Under the pieces are notes generated by a model. It had not been told where the DNA came from. It worked only from the letters and a program-made list of their open reading frames with translations, and did no database searches. 64,000 nt of DNA from Lomentospora prolificans (taxonomy: Eukaryota > Ascomycota > Sordariomycetes > Microascales > Microascaceae), in contig JARFXM010000009.1 in NCBI GenBank assembly GCA_029532625.1, forward strand, positions 2,170,001 to 2,234,000. Direction: 5' to 3'. The number at the start of each line of letters is the position of its first letter. Within the stretch, counting starts at the first letter, position 1. Positions 23,667 to 35,330 of this stretch are shown here, one piece after another. Made by a program: the position numbers and the translations under genes.

Positions 23667-24496
23667 CACGATATCGCATCTGTGTGGGGTATAATGGACG
23701 GTATATATGGGCATCGTTTTGAGAATGCTCAGGAGTACAGCGCGTCGCTTTCCAATGGGAGTTTCGTCACAGGCTCCCGGCCCGGATGACCGTGGGAGCC
23801 TCAGTTTGCTAACCATGAGACTCATGACGGACTATTTCACGCCAACCGTCTATCTGAAGTCCTGAATCAAGGGTTCTTCACGAGAAATGAGATCACTTTC
23901 GTCACAGGGGCCAACCGAGAACGCCTCCTTGCTTTCCAACATTGTCCTTGTCCTTGAGGCCCTGGTCGCAAAACCAAAATGAAAACCCGTTGAGACAACG
24001 GGACCCGGTTCTCCTCCCGCGTAATGATACCCCAGGACACCGAGGTGGGCATGCCATGGATGCAGACGAAATGTGACGAGGGACCCTGAAAACCAGCGGT
24101 ATTGGGCATTAATAATATCAATTAGTTACGAGGATAACAGTCTTGACACTATGCCGGGGGATCAAGTGGTAACTTGCTGGATCCAGCGGAAGCTGTTGCT
24201 CCAAGAGTGAAAAATTAGGATCCCAGATCCCACTTGCTCCCATACACTGGACAACCTTCATGCCTCTTGCCCCGAAATTGCACATTGCTCTACGAACCAT
24301 GGACTGCAAATGGCAAGGACTCTTTATCTCCATGATTCTGCGGTCTTGTTTGACACCCGCTTTGCTTGTTTTGTTGTAGCTCGCTTTCCCCATCGCTAAA
24401 TACAGAAACATCCGTCTAAGTAACTACTATGAAGATCATATCACGCAACTCACGGAGATGTGTTACGCTGTTAGCCTCCGATCAAGTGTTGGCCCC

Positions 24497-24524
24497 GGAG
24501 GGAGGGGGGGTGGTGGAGGGGGGG
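24497..24524 (+). repeat. G-rich tract with quadruplex potential
   Basis: Several runs of three to seven G separated by one to six bases (ggaggga, ggggggg, tggtgga, ggggggg). It satisfies the usual four-G-tract quadruplex pattern. Confidence 0.6.
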
Positions 24525-25202
24525 AATCGCGAACATGAGAGAACTCGTAATTCCCCTATTATCCAGCTCCAAGGTTCAGTATTGTCCTGGAACCGTTCAC
24601 CTGGGCAAACAAAGACGCTCGGCTCTTTTGCAGGGGTGTCTGTCAATGGAACCGAGAACAGGGAGATCGAAACCCTTGCAAGGGGCGTCGACGCTGTGAC
24701 CATGGCAGAGAATGGCTCTGTTTCTCAGGTGCTGCCAGACGGGTCTACCCCCCAGGATTTCAATCGACAACACCCTATTACGCATGCGACATCACCATCT
24801 CTGTATGATTAGGGTATCCTCATGACCTTCCCAGGTGCAAGGATTTTCGGATGTCTTCGGTATGCAAAGCCTTTTGCCGTTGAAAGGATCGTGTTCCTGC
24901 ATCACCACGTGAAGAGGTACCGGCCTAGCAGTGTTCGGAATATGCACACAAACCCTAAAATCGTGCTAATGCGTGAGTGCGTTTGACGATGCGCAATGGC
25001 CTCAAATCGATGAGGCAAAGAGACGAGACGAAACCCGAAGTCCGGAAATTATGTGATGGACAGGAGACGTCTAGGTTTCGATCGCACTCCGAACTGCTTT
25101 CTCGGCGCGACTCGCTTCACTAATCGTTCCCGCAACCCGCGTCGGTACGGGCGGCATGGAAAGGCACAAGTATAAGTTTGGAAGCGATTTGGAGAGGGTT
25201 TT

Positions 25203-25224
25203 GGGGTGTTGGGGGGAGGGGGGA
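25203..25224 (+). repeat. Second G-rich tract with quadruplex potential
   Basis: Pattern gggg-tgtt-gggggg-a-gggggg. It can supply four or more G-tracts with short loops. Confidence 0.55.
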
Positions 25225-27429
25225 GCCACAGCATTCACGACGTTTAGCTTAGTATGCATACGAAGAAACATGGAGAACGGATTCGTGCGATAGGCTCAGA
25301 TTAGAAGCAGGTTAAAACGACCAAGTATAGAGCAACTGCTGTTTCCAGGACTGCCCAGTTTTTGACTTGCTCCTGCTTCATGCACCGTAACCTCAGCTGC
25401 AGAGGAGACGCCACGGGGATATGAGTTAGTTGGCGGCTTGGTGTACCAGGAGTATGAGTTATTGCTCGTCGTCGTTATCATCCGCTTTCAGATTGGCCCT
25501 TCGGACACCCGCAGTGCACTAGGGTCTTGGAGATGGTGTTAAGGGAATCCACGTGCTTTCTGCTGTTCTAAGACACCTCAGAGTGGTTGGCCTTGGTCCG
25601 GCCGAATATCCCCATCTCAAATGGGGGCTCACCACCAGTAGCCTCAAATCAAAGGCAATCGCGAGGCTCTTTGATGCCGCGAGAAGCCTGGGTCTTGGAA
25701 GACATTGTTGCAAGTCACGATAGAAGCATACGTCGGACTCGTCCAGGCAATTCTAAACCTCTCACAATAACCGCAAAGGTAGAAGCCACGGCGAATTAGT
25801 ACCGGAACTCCAGATCCTAGTGGCCGTCCCCTTCCGCAGTTGCTCAGGGTATTTAAGAGCTTAACCGGCTGTGGCGCCAAGCTTGGGGGTACAAGTACGA
25901 TGCCAGCGTGAGCTGTACGGAGAATTGATATCCCACCACGCAGTATGTGGTGTGGCTGGCTATTGAGCCGACGCGAGGGGAAAAAGGTGAAGCCGCCCTG
26001 CTACTGATTGTTGCACGCGGCCGTAGCCTAGCCCGGTGAGCGGCGGAAAATTGGTAGTTGCGCTGCAGCTGCGCTGGCATCCCAACTTCCTGTTGCGTTT
26101 CGGGGCAGTCTTACGGCAGCATTGAACATTCTATTTTACCACGTTGGAGAGAATAGCTCGCCCACAGCTCTCTCTCTCTCTCACCTAGTAAAAATCTCTC
26201 CGAGGCTCGAGAATTAGAGTCCCCAACACATTCAGGTGAAAACACCACGTCGAAACAATCGACCCCACCGCATTAAGAGGAATTTGACTTACTCTGTTGA
26301 CCAACGTGAGTGGGGTGCCATAGGACGGAACTAGAGAATTTTTCTAGACTTGGTGGCGGGCCTGTCCGCCAGCCTTGGGCCAGGCTAGGGTAAACGCAAC
26401 GGTTCACCGCGGAATGTGCCACCGGACACATATATCAGGTATACTTTGCAGGAATCGCCTCTGAAGATGCAAATCGCTTCGATAATTGATTGCCACCCGT
26501 ATCATCGCCCAATCCCAACCAGGTTACCCAAAAATACCTGTGCATCGCTGATCGGCCATGTCTGAGGCATTTCGCATGCAATTGCGCTGGAGGGGACAGC
26601 CTGCAAGGATAAGCCAGCAGTCAATCCCCCTCCCTCTCAAGTCGGTCTTGTTTCTCTCCCCAATCATCCTCGTCAAAGCCCCTAGCACCCTGGCCCGGCT
26701 TGGGGGTGGGGAACCAGAGACTAGATTTTCAGGGGAACCCTGGCTGTCCAGAGTGGGAGGGCTGCAATTTGCAAGGTGACCTTGTCCACTTTGACAGATT
26801 AATCTCGTCTCTCAGGGTAGTGTAGCGTCGCATTGGCACCCACCATTTCCATCCAGAAAACAAACCTTCATTCTACATACATTCTCCTTGGACACCTCTA
26901 CCTTCTAGCCATCCTTCCACCACACTACTCATGTAAGGGGCCGCGGAGATTCTGGTGATCTTCGCCGGAGGTACCGCTGAGGCAAACCTGCTCATGATAG
27001 TATGTGTACGAGTCAGCGCCCATCTCCATCATGGTGAAAGAAGGTTAGACCTAAGAAGCTAGCTGGGCGCTGCAAGGTTCGACAGGTGTGTTCGACGACA
27101 AGAGCAGCTAGTCCGTTTGGGTGCTATTATCTGTAGATCAGAAGACTATTCCAGTAGTAATTTTAGTGGTGTCAAGCTATGCCCACCATCGCCAGGGTGT
27201 TCCTGCGGCCCGCTTGACGACCCGGAAGTCGCCCCAGCGTTGAAATAAGAGGGGAAGCAAGCTGGGACCGATTCAATGAAAGTCTCGAAGGGAAGGGGGC
27301 GGAATCCCGTTAGTGTAAGATTTAGTGTTCGCCGGCCCTGAACTTGTCCCTTTGCATGTGCAGGCGCAGTATGCTGCCAGACCAGACCAAACATAATAAT
27401 ACCAGCCAGCGGGAGAAACCAGGTATTAA

Positions 27430-27999
27430 TATTATCACTTCCTCACCTCCTTTCAATTGACCTGTCACGTTCCTTCCCTTTCCTGCCTCGACCCCTCTCA
27501 CCTACCATCTTGCAACGGGCGCCTCTCGGTGGCCGATCGCACCTTCTCTCCTCAACTCCTCGATTTCCTGACCCTTCATAAACACACCTTTCTCTCCCCC
27601 CCCGCCTCCGTCTCGTCTTCCTCCCCGCGCCCCTTTTTCATACACCCCGCAGTCCTCTTTCTGCTGGGTGTTCGTGTTAGACTTACACGCCAGCTTTCCT
27701 TGTTTCTGTCTATTTCTGTCAACGCATGAGAATCAGCCCGAAGTGGGAGGTGGCCGTTCTCGCTCCCCGTCAACAATCTACAACTTCTCCGTTGGCCGTT
27801 TCCTCTTATTGATAGATCGCCCTCGTTTATTTGCATTTAACTGTTTTCCCGCGCAGTATGCTTTTGTAATCGACTTGCATTTTTCAGCTTTTCCCGGGCG
27901 TCTTCGCATTTAATCCGCCCGTCCCTTCTCGAAGCCAATTCTTCTTTCCGCTCTCCACAACTACCGAAATAGCTCCGCGAATTACTTTCTCCCGCCCTC
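27430..27999 (+). promoter_or_regulatory. Pyrimidine-rich leader of the PH-like gene
   Basis: C/T-rich sequence typical of fungal transcript leaders runs from about 27435 to the start at 28000, preceded by the AT-rich ggtattaatattatc. It contains an upstream ATG at 27726 that opens a 28-codon reading frame and another at 27858, so translation of the main frame may be modulated. The transcription start is not defined. Confidence 0.4.
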
Positions 28000-29984
28000 A
28001 TGGATTCTATAGGTGGGATACTTCTGGTCCCTCCAGAGCGTGGCCAGATCCTTGGCCGAGCTGTCTGGAAGGTAAGTAAACTCTGCAACGGAGGAATTAT
28101 TACGCTTCTGAGGCTAGGAGTCTTCCTTGGCTTACACTGTGTATCAGCCCCGATATGTTGTTGTTAGCCGACGGGGGAGCACCCCAAGAGAGCAGCCCAC
28201 TGCCAGCTACCCTCACAAAGTGGCGCCTAGCCGAACGTTTTCCAACAGTTCCAAGATTAGAGAGCCACTTCAAATGCACAATGGCGAATACATGATCGCA
28301 GTTTACAAGTCCAAGGTAGTTGTTCCCCCGTTCCCCATCCTAACGTTCCTGCTGTATGCCTGGCTAACACGTATCCTCATTAATTAAGGACGATAACGAG
28401 CCCTACTACCAATGTCCTGTGAACTCTGTGACGGATTGTCAAGTGCAACAAGTTTCTCACCGCAAGCAGGGCCCTGTCTTGCCCACTCTTGTCATCACTG
28501 TTGCCGATAAGGAGAAGAAACGAAGATCAAGCAGGGCTGCCGGCCTCATTTCCAGCAAAGAATCAACACAGTCAACCATGTGGTTCCGAACCCCTCCTGA
28601 CGACCATCACTACAGTCTGCACGAATGGAGACACTTCATCTTGTCTAGGAAACTACCCATGAGCCCCGAAAGCCCTGTATCCCCCACGTTCGTAAACCCT
28701 TTCGCCCCACGTTCCGACGCGAGACCGCAGAGCGGAAATCAGAAGCGCTCAACCCTTTCGCATCTATCGCAGAGCCGAGGGTATGCCCATGGAGAGCGCG
28801 AATGTCCGCCCACCGCTTACGGCTCCGAGTCCCCAAGCCTTCGCTCGAAGCGAAGCGACGTCTCGTCTCCCATCAATGCCAATCACCCGAACATATCCCA
28901 TAGAACCCTCCCGAGTCAGCACTATACGACGGTACTGCCAAGCGACATCCCCCCGGACTTGCCATCCCCGGCCGAATCCGGGGCAGGCGATCAGCATATC
29001 AGTGAGCTAATTGAAGGGTGGTCAAGTCCCCAGGCGCGCTCTTCTTCCTTCAGCTCGCCCCGTCCTGGTGCACCGTCGCTCGATCGTAGGCATACGTCAG
29101 TTGGTGTTAGCCCTACAATCAACCGAGAAACTATTCTTGACCGGGCATTTCAGTTACGTTGCATCCCCGGCTCCGAACGAGCGGTGCCGGGAGAGGAGAA
29201 ACTCAGCTCCCTTGCTCGGTTTGACGCGCTGATGCGTGAGACTGAGGACCGCCGGAAGAAGGAACAGGGCTATCGCGAGAAGGATGTTCGGGCGGCTAGA
29301 AGGTTGTGGGAGATGGGCGGTGATTCAAGCGAGTCGGATGATGAGCCCGAGAGAGAGACCGATGACGAAGACGACGACTATCATCTCGAGCAAGAGCCTC
29401 GACGCCCTCGCCGAGACACATTGATTCCTCCTGCAACTCAGCGAGCTCTCGAGTTCATCACAGGGCGGTATGATCGGCCGCAATCCCCGCGCACTCCTCA
29501 CAGTGCTGCACTTCCTCCGGAGAAGTCAGAGTTTACCATGGCGGCCTCGGATGCGCACTATCGACCCCACACGAGCTACTCGAGGAAGCGTCCAGACATG
29601 TCTTCACGCACGCAGAGCCAACCGCACCTGCTACACAACCCGACGGAAATGTTGATACCTCCTATGGAGGAACCCGCCGAGCTTGAGAAGCAACAGAGCT
29701 CGAACAGTACCAAGCGACTCAGCTTTACGGATATCACTAAGAGACTCTCCAGCACCAGCAGCTTGCTTCTCGTCCAAACCAACACAAGCGGGCCCAGTAG
29801 CCGAGGAAGTTCTGAACTAGACTATCACCCAGTGCCACCGCTGCCGCGATCCAGCCTTGGCGCACGCAGCGCTGCAGCCTTGCCCAACCTCAGACAACCA
29901 CGAGAGGTAGACGAGCGAGATAAGCGGTGTGGCTGGCGATCTAGCGTTGGGGTCATTGGCGGCCCTGAGGGAGGATTTGTATAA
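28000..29984 (+). CDS. Conserved fungal protein with N-terminal PH-like domain
   Basis: Three exons (28000-28071, 28148-28315, 28389-29984) join to 611 residues; the introns have GTAAGT and GTAGTT donors and both are phase 0. Residues 1 to about 160 form a compact region (GQILGRAVWK, PRYVVVSRRGS, YMIAVYKSKDDNEPYYQCP, PVLPTLVITV, TMWFRTPPDDHHYSLHEW, FILSRK) whose strand pattern and closing helix resemble a PH domain. The rest is long, Ser/Pro/Arg-rich and disordered, with an acidic patch (SDDEPERETDDEDDDYHLE) and a conserved-looking helix (ETILDRAFQLRC). I recall similar proteins across Sordariomycetes without a known role. A membrane-lipid or cortex-associated adaptor is only a guess. Confidence 0.82.
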
Positions 29985-31278
29985 TCGGACCGAGCTTGAC
30001 AGTTCACGCCCTCGCTGCGCACTACTTTCGCTGATCAATTACGCCTTGACCTCTATCTCTGCTTCTCTCGAGGGCGGAGAAGTCGGCCACGCGTTGCTTT
30101 TTGCGCTGCAGCAAACTCTATCTGCGCCACCTGCTTCCTTTCTTTTTGTTTTCTTTTTAACATTCTTTCTTCACTCATGACGCTTACGATATAAATGATT
30201 TTCATTTTGGTTCATACTTTGGCGTTGTTAAATTTCCTTTTTCGTCTGATATCCCTCGAGGCTCTGGTCGCGCACTTTTGGCCGCAAAACCTCTACGCTT
30301 TTACCCTTTCCGGCGGTCTCCCTCTTCTCTTCCTCCGCTTTTACCTCCCTCTGGTACGGCCTGCTGTTGTCGGTTTTTTCTTTCCCACGAACCCGCGCAC
30401 CCGCAGTGTTGGAAGTGGAGAAGGCCAGACCGAACCCAGGTCGTGGAGGCCTGCCGCACAATAGCGCCCTCATCTGCGCTGGCCCAGTCACAGGTTCTAG
30501 CCAGAGGAGACGGGATCGGTCCGGTCGCCGAGCAAGAACTGCATGGAGAGCACCCTACGGCTACCTAACTACGTCGCTCCACATGCATATGTGGTGCAGC
30601 GATGGTAGCATTGCAGCTACGTCGCGCGCCCTTCGCCTCGCTACCAGGCAAGGGTGGAATATGCGTGATTGACGATTGGCCTGGTCGTTTTCTGGAAATA
30701 TGTACGATTGAGGTGAGGTGGGGGGAACATGCACACCAAAGACAGCCACAGCATAAAAGGAAACATATTCGGGTCTTGGCCTTTTGATTCTATCCAGTCA
30801 TGTACGACACTAGTTACGAAAGAATATTGATACCAATGTAATCAAGTGTTGACCTCGCACATTCTTGTGCAAATGCAAGTGATGGGATGGGGTCCTCCGA
30901 ATGATGCTCCACGTCGATGGTTCCGACGGCACTAACGTAGCAAAGGTACAGTACGTTTTGTCTGCTAAGAGCTTCATGTTGAGGATTCGGAAGAAGTATG
31001 TATTCCTTACGTAGCCAGCTTTTGGGGAAGGCAATCTTATCGACTACAAAACCGGCGGATCCGCACCACCGTGAGACCCGAGAGCGGGAAACAAAACAAA
31101 CGCACCGCCCCCTTTTGTCTAGCCACATCGTAAATCAATCCATAGCACACACACACACACATCTCGACTTCCCAAAGCCCCTCTAGAAAACTCAATTCTC
31201 CATTCTTGCTCACTGAACAATAAAGTCCACCACGACAGCGCACCCATTTCTCAAGCCGAGCAGCTGCTCGTCGGAACA
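29985..31278. other. Intergenic region, 3' flank of PH-like gene
   Basis: About 1.3 kb. It contains T-rich stretches after the stop (likely 3' UTR) and a CA repeat at 31146-31161. No gene recognised. Confidence 0.5.
31146..31161. repeat. CA dinucleotide repeat
   Basis: Eight CA units in non-coding sequence. Confidence 0.8.
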
Positions 31279-33030
31279 CTAGCCGAGGTTCAGGGGCGGG
31301 TTGAGAACTGTAGCAAAATGTGGAATCCTCAACGGCGTGGGCCACCTGCGAGACGTCGCGGATGGACCAGGGCGCCGATGTCGAGAAGGATGGGGAGGCC
31401 GTGGAGGCGGGTTTTTGCCCGCGACGGAGCCGCTTACGGTGAAGTCTTGGTAATCGGCGAAGGCGAAATTAGAGGAGCCGTTCAAGACAAGAGCTTGGCT
31501 CAAAGATTCTCCCCCAAACCCCCTTTTGAAGACAGTCAGCTCGGTTGGACTGTTAGATATATCGGGGGATGAAGGAGGACGAACAATTCGCGCTGCAGTT
31601 TCGATCGCCACAGGCCAGAGTCACTGGCACGCCGAGATCGAGAAGTTCGCCGAGCTTGAGACGGTAGTCTTTGAGAAGGAAATTACCCGACATGACGTAT
31701 ACTAATTATCTGGTTGGCACGGAGCTGCCAAACACGGCTTGAAGAGAGAATTAACTTACGACTGGCGACAGCGTGATTAAGTAGGTGTAGTTGACGCCAT
31801 TGCCTCCCTGTATGTCGACGCCCAGCTATTGCTAAATATCTTCCCTGTTCAGGAAGCCCTTGGGATATGGCTCGGGGAACTGAACAGCCATTCCCTGCGC
31901 AATGTTGTACGGGCTCCGGGTCGAGAGCTTCTCGATAGGTCCGTACACCACGGCCCAACACCAGTCAAAGGACGTCGAACAGGCATTTTTGCACCTTAGC
32001 GCCGGTTCCCGCGTTCTGCGGATCCAAATCACTTGCGATATCTTGACACGCCGTTGCGAGCTCAAGGCAGCCAAGGCAGTCTCTGCGGCATCCGGGGTGT
32101 AAACTTGAAGGGCGTAGGTGTTGTTTACGGCGAAAGAGGGGAAATATTCTCCCTGAAGAAGGAAGTTCACAATACAATTCAAGATCCCCAGGTGCGAAAT
32201 GTTGACGGAGCGGGAATCGGAATGATGGCCCTTGGCTCGGGTGGCACTTAGACTCCCGCTGCGTTGCATGTAAAGGTGTGCGATAGCAGGGCCCCGGTGG
32301 ACGCCGCTCGGATGTGTTAGTCGCCGTATGTCACAATTAAAACGAGGCAGCCTACTAGGATTGAGTCCAGAGGGCGGCGCTATCCCTGTGGTACGCCTGG
32401 AACTGCGGCTCATTCACCCAAGCTTGCATGAACTCCCAGATAATGTATGCAACTTGGGCAGATGTAGTCGGGATTGCCATGGCATTCTGGGAGGAAAAGG
32501 TCCCGTTAATCAAGACCCCATCGTCAGGGAAAACGGATTCATCAGGTTAGATCCCGCGCTGCATCTAGGTATGACTAGTTAGTAGGGCGTTTCTAGCAGA
32601 TAGGCGGCGGAAGAAGACATACGAGACCGAGCTTTCCGGGCGTGGAATTGTCAAAGCTATACCCAGCAGAGATTGGCTGGTCTATATACAGGATGTTGGA
32701 GTTGCTATTCCAGGACCATTCATCCAACCCAATAGATCTCGAGTCGTTCAACACCTTGCAGGGGCGTTCAAAACTTTGCAAGGGCCGTTACCTCCAAGAG
32801 CCTTGATGTTGTTTCGGTTAGGATACCAAATCGATACGAAAGGGGAGTAGAAGAATACATGTGGTATAAGCTAACCCTGATCCACTGAGCCACTTCCCAG
32901 CCCTCCTTGGAGCCAGACGGTCAAGGGAGCATTTTCCTGGTCGCCAAGGGTGAGAAAAAGCTTGGGAGAGACTTACCTTTTTAAAGGTCACAGATGATTT
33001 GCTACTACTGCTGAACTCATCACCAAGAAC
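31279..33030 (-). pseudogene. Degenerate S10 serine carboxypeptidase
   Basis: Minus-strand remnants occur in the right order for a secreted serine carboxypeptidase (peptidase S10). They are ENAPLTVWLQGGLGSGS (32900s; oxyanion motif normally NGGPGSS), GPCKVLN, WSWNSNSNILYIDQP and AGYSFDNSTPG, AIPTTSAQVAYIIWEFMQ, the catalytic-Ser region WTQSYG (normally ESYGG), YFPSFAVNNTYALQVYTPD, CQDIASDLDPQN, NREDI, and a later GELLDLGVPVTLACGD. They lie in different frames. At least two frameshifts separate ALSS, CQDIASDL and FDWCWAVVYG. After NREDI two TAG stops appear where CAG would fit (C-to-T changes). A diverged direct repeat of about 20 bp (cttgcaaagttttgaacg / cctgcaaggtgttgaacg) disrupts the N-terminal part, and the segment before ENAPLTV is shortened. 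It is clearly not functional. Confidence 0.8.
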
Positions 33031-33771
33031 GAATGGTAAGGAAAAACCGCCAAAATGATAGCAAAAGTGGTAGGAAAAGGCCACAGCCTTTTAGATAGCT
33101 ACCATCCTTGCAGTATTCTCTAGCTGTTTCAGCTTTAGATCATGGATTTGGTTTGCTCAATAGATAAGATGAGGGAGTATGAATGGAAAAAGAAGACCCT
33201 GATGATTTGTGATGAAAACGGATCCTGGCTAGGATAGCTCTAGGTAACAATAGATCTGATGATAAGGGCCTCTAAAGTCAAATCTCCTGAAAGGAAGCGA
33301 TGATCAGAGAGGGAAAGGCTCTGAGGGTATTGTGGGTGCAAGCATCAACTTAATACTTTGAATGCTACTATCATTATACCTTGATCACTTTATCGTCTTT
33401 TGAATGCGATAAAATATGGGTGCTGTAAAGAACATAGTGATATAGTTTTCTATATTTGAGAAGTTGTCAATTTGTAGGGATTGCCTTAGAAAACCAGCGC
33501 CTCTGGCTTTGTATTATATTAACTTCAATGATGACCTGGGTTTAGCTATTGATCTGTGCTAGGTTGAATCTATCACCTCTAGGATCATGTCTAATAGGAA
33601 CCTGAATAAACTTGCTGATCACTATTAACAACTCCGCGCGCAGCCTGCGCTGGCCGGGACTCGTGACCCCTTTTGTAAAGTGCATGCCTCGCGGTGAGTT
33701 AGCCCAAGCTATATATTATGGCTTGTGCAGTTGTTGAAACCCTCGCTTGCCCTTTTCCCGTTCACATCCTA
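33031..33771. other. AT-rich block flanking the carboxypeptidase remnant
   Basis: From about 33080 to 33640 the sequence is visibly richer in A/T than the surroundings and has stops in all frames examined, then returns abruptly to GC-rich sequence (cgcgcgcagcctgcgctggcc). It could be a decayed mobile element or AT-drifted intergenic DNA. No element family is recognised. Confidence 0.45.
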
Positions 33772-34612
33772 TCACATATTCTTAGGCGTCCCCTCGAATC
33801 CGTAGCCGCCAATGCCGGTCGAAGCGTAGGTGGTGCCTTCTGTCCGCAAATGGCTCCTGAATCCTCGCTCTTTGATATCCTGCCTCAACCAACCGAGCAC
33901 TAACTGGCCCAGCTGACTGTTGCCGTCCGTCGTAGCGGCCATGCCCTGGAGAAACTTGTCCGCCGGGCCCCATTCCTTGACGGTGCCGAGATGCATGTGG
34001 ACCAAATGCGTCGGCCACCCAGCCAGGTTGTCTAAGACGTGCGTTGCGTAGACAATGGTGCACTCTCTGATCTCGGTCTCCCTCTTCAACCAGTCTAGGA
34101 ACTCGGCCCTGCTCAGTACGTCCAGGTCTACGGTGATTTCGTCCAAGAGCAGCACGGTCCACGGCCTGATCAAGCCCATGGCCAACTGCACCCTCCTCCT
34201 CTCGCCGTCCGAGACAGCGTGCATCCTCCACGCCAGGTCGATGTCCAGCACAGAGACGAGCTCATCCCGGCGGTCGGGGTAGGCGTCCCCTCCCACGGAG
34301 CGCAAGAGCTCGGCGACTCCAATGTCGGTTCGCACAATGGCGTTAAGCACCCACTCGAGGCCGAGATACGTGACGCCTTCGAGGGTGTCTTTGAAAGGGT
34401 CGACGCCGCAGACGTGGATAGCCTGGCTCGGTGCTAGGCGTTTGCCGGCGAGGAGCCGGAGGAGAGTAGTTTTGCCCGCTCCATTGGCGCCGATGAGAAG
34501 AGTGCGGCTCCGGGGGGGGAACCTCGAGGGTGATGTTGCTAACGCCGGTAGAGTAGTCCGGGAAGGTGTAGGTAAGGTTGTCGACCTTGATGGAGGGAGG
34601 TCCTTGAGGCAT
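33772..34612 (-). CDS. caf16: ABC ATPase Caf16 (CCR4-NOT associated), frameshifted at a C-run
   Basis: The frame starting at 34612 gives MPQGPPSIKVDNLTYTFPDY and runs to NITLEVPP. The rest of the protein, from RSRTLLIGANGAGKTTLLRL (Walker A) to the stop at 33772, is in another frame. The switch coincides with eight C on the minus strand (34512-34519); seven would restore a 279-residue protein, close to yeast Caf16 (289). The ABC signature is VSDGERRRVQLAMGL and Walker B is VLLLDEITVDLD, followed by the H-loop (YATH). It has a single nucleotide-binding domain with no membrane segments, so it is not a transporter. In yeast Caf16 associates with CCR4-NOT and Mediator. Strong conservation outside the C-run points to a sequencing error. 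It diverges from POL31 with about 0.7 kb between starts. Confidence 0.87.
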
Positions 34613-35330
34613 CGTGACGGGTTTGGTAAGAGCCGATATCCGGAGGGAGTGACAGACACGTTTACTTGGTGAATTTTGTTGCGATGGAGATGTGGGATTA
34701 AGGCTACTTAGACTCCCAATGGTGACCGAGGGATTTAGTCTCTGCAGTATTTTTCTGGATTCTTTATGATGTGATAGCGAAGCTCGGCACTTGATTAGAA
34801 ACAGCGAAAAAGTTAAAGACACACAGGGCAAGCTCGAAACTAGAAAACTGTCGAGTATCAATGTTTCCAAATCCCGACAACATTACATGATTGACGTGCT
34901 CCAAGCCTTCTTCGTGTTAATGAAGGGCGCCCAATAGCACAGCAATCCCGGTTGGCGGGGTCAAGTAGCATCGGTGAAGATGATGGTGATGGAGATCGAA
35001 GTGACATATTTGTTTATTAGCACGCCGGCGGCAAGAGAATAGTGGCTGAAGGCCTGTAAGCCAGCCGAGACTTTAGATGTTGACAGTAATACTGGAGGCT
35101 TACCTTAAGCTCAATTTACTAGTATCAACCAATTGGGGGCTTGGCTTCAAATCAATTTGACCCCTGCAGCTGGCCAGTTCTTCCACACCAAACCTAGTTG
35201 ACCGCACACGGACCAGACGCGTCTGCCAAAAGTACCCCGCGCTTAACATCGCCAAAAAAAGCCGTCCACCAACTCTATTAATTCTTCGTCTTCCATCCCC
35301 ACGAGTCCCCATCCTCCTCAATTGGACGCC
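34613..35330. promoter_or_regulatory. Divergent promoter between CAF16 and POL31
   Basis: 718 bp between two outward-facing starts. It contains a CCAAT-type box (gcccaatagc near 34930). No clear TATA box was seen. Both genes are probably driven from here. Confidence 0.4.

Larger units (their letters stand above)
20484..27429. other. Gene-poor interval of about 7 kb
   Basis: No frame here has recognisable motifs, coding-like codon choice and splice logic together. It holds an orphan CCAAT/TATA-like core (20826-20889), an A-rich tract (23623-23666), two G-rich tracts (24497-24524, 25203-25224) and dispersed gtacttcgta-type motifs. The only ATG-started frames worth noting are 21221-21532 and 24429-24812 on the plus strand and 24118-24411 on the minus strand; none is recognised. 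Long non-coding transcripts or fast-evolving small genes cannot be excluded. Confidence 0.5.

Noticed and set aside
23220..23825. 201-codon minus-strand frame
   Set aside because: Its middle is a run of Phe/Ile produced by the A-rich tract; the remainder has no coding signature.
24118..24411. 97-codon minus-strand frame with a possible splice to a downstream frame
   Set aside because: Starts at ATG and reads smoothly, but no family is recognised and codon choice is unlike the real genes.
24429..24812. 127-codon ATG-started plus-strand frame
   Set aside because: Crosses the G-rich tract, has no motif and no coding-like third-position bias.
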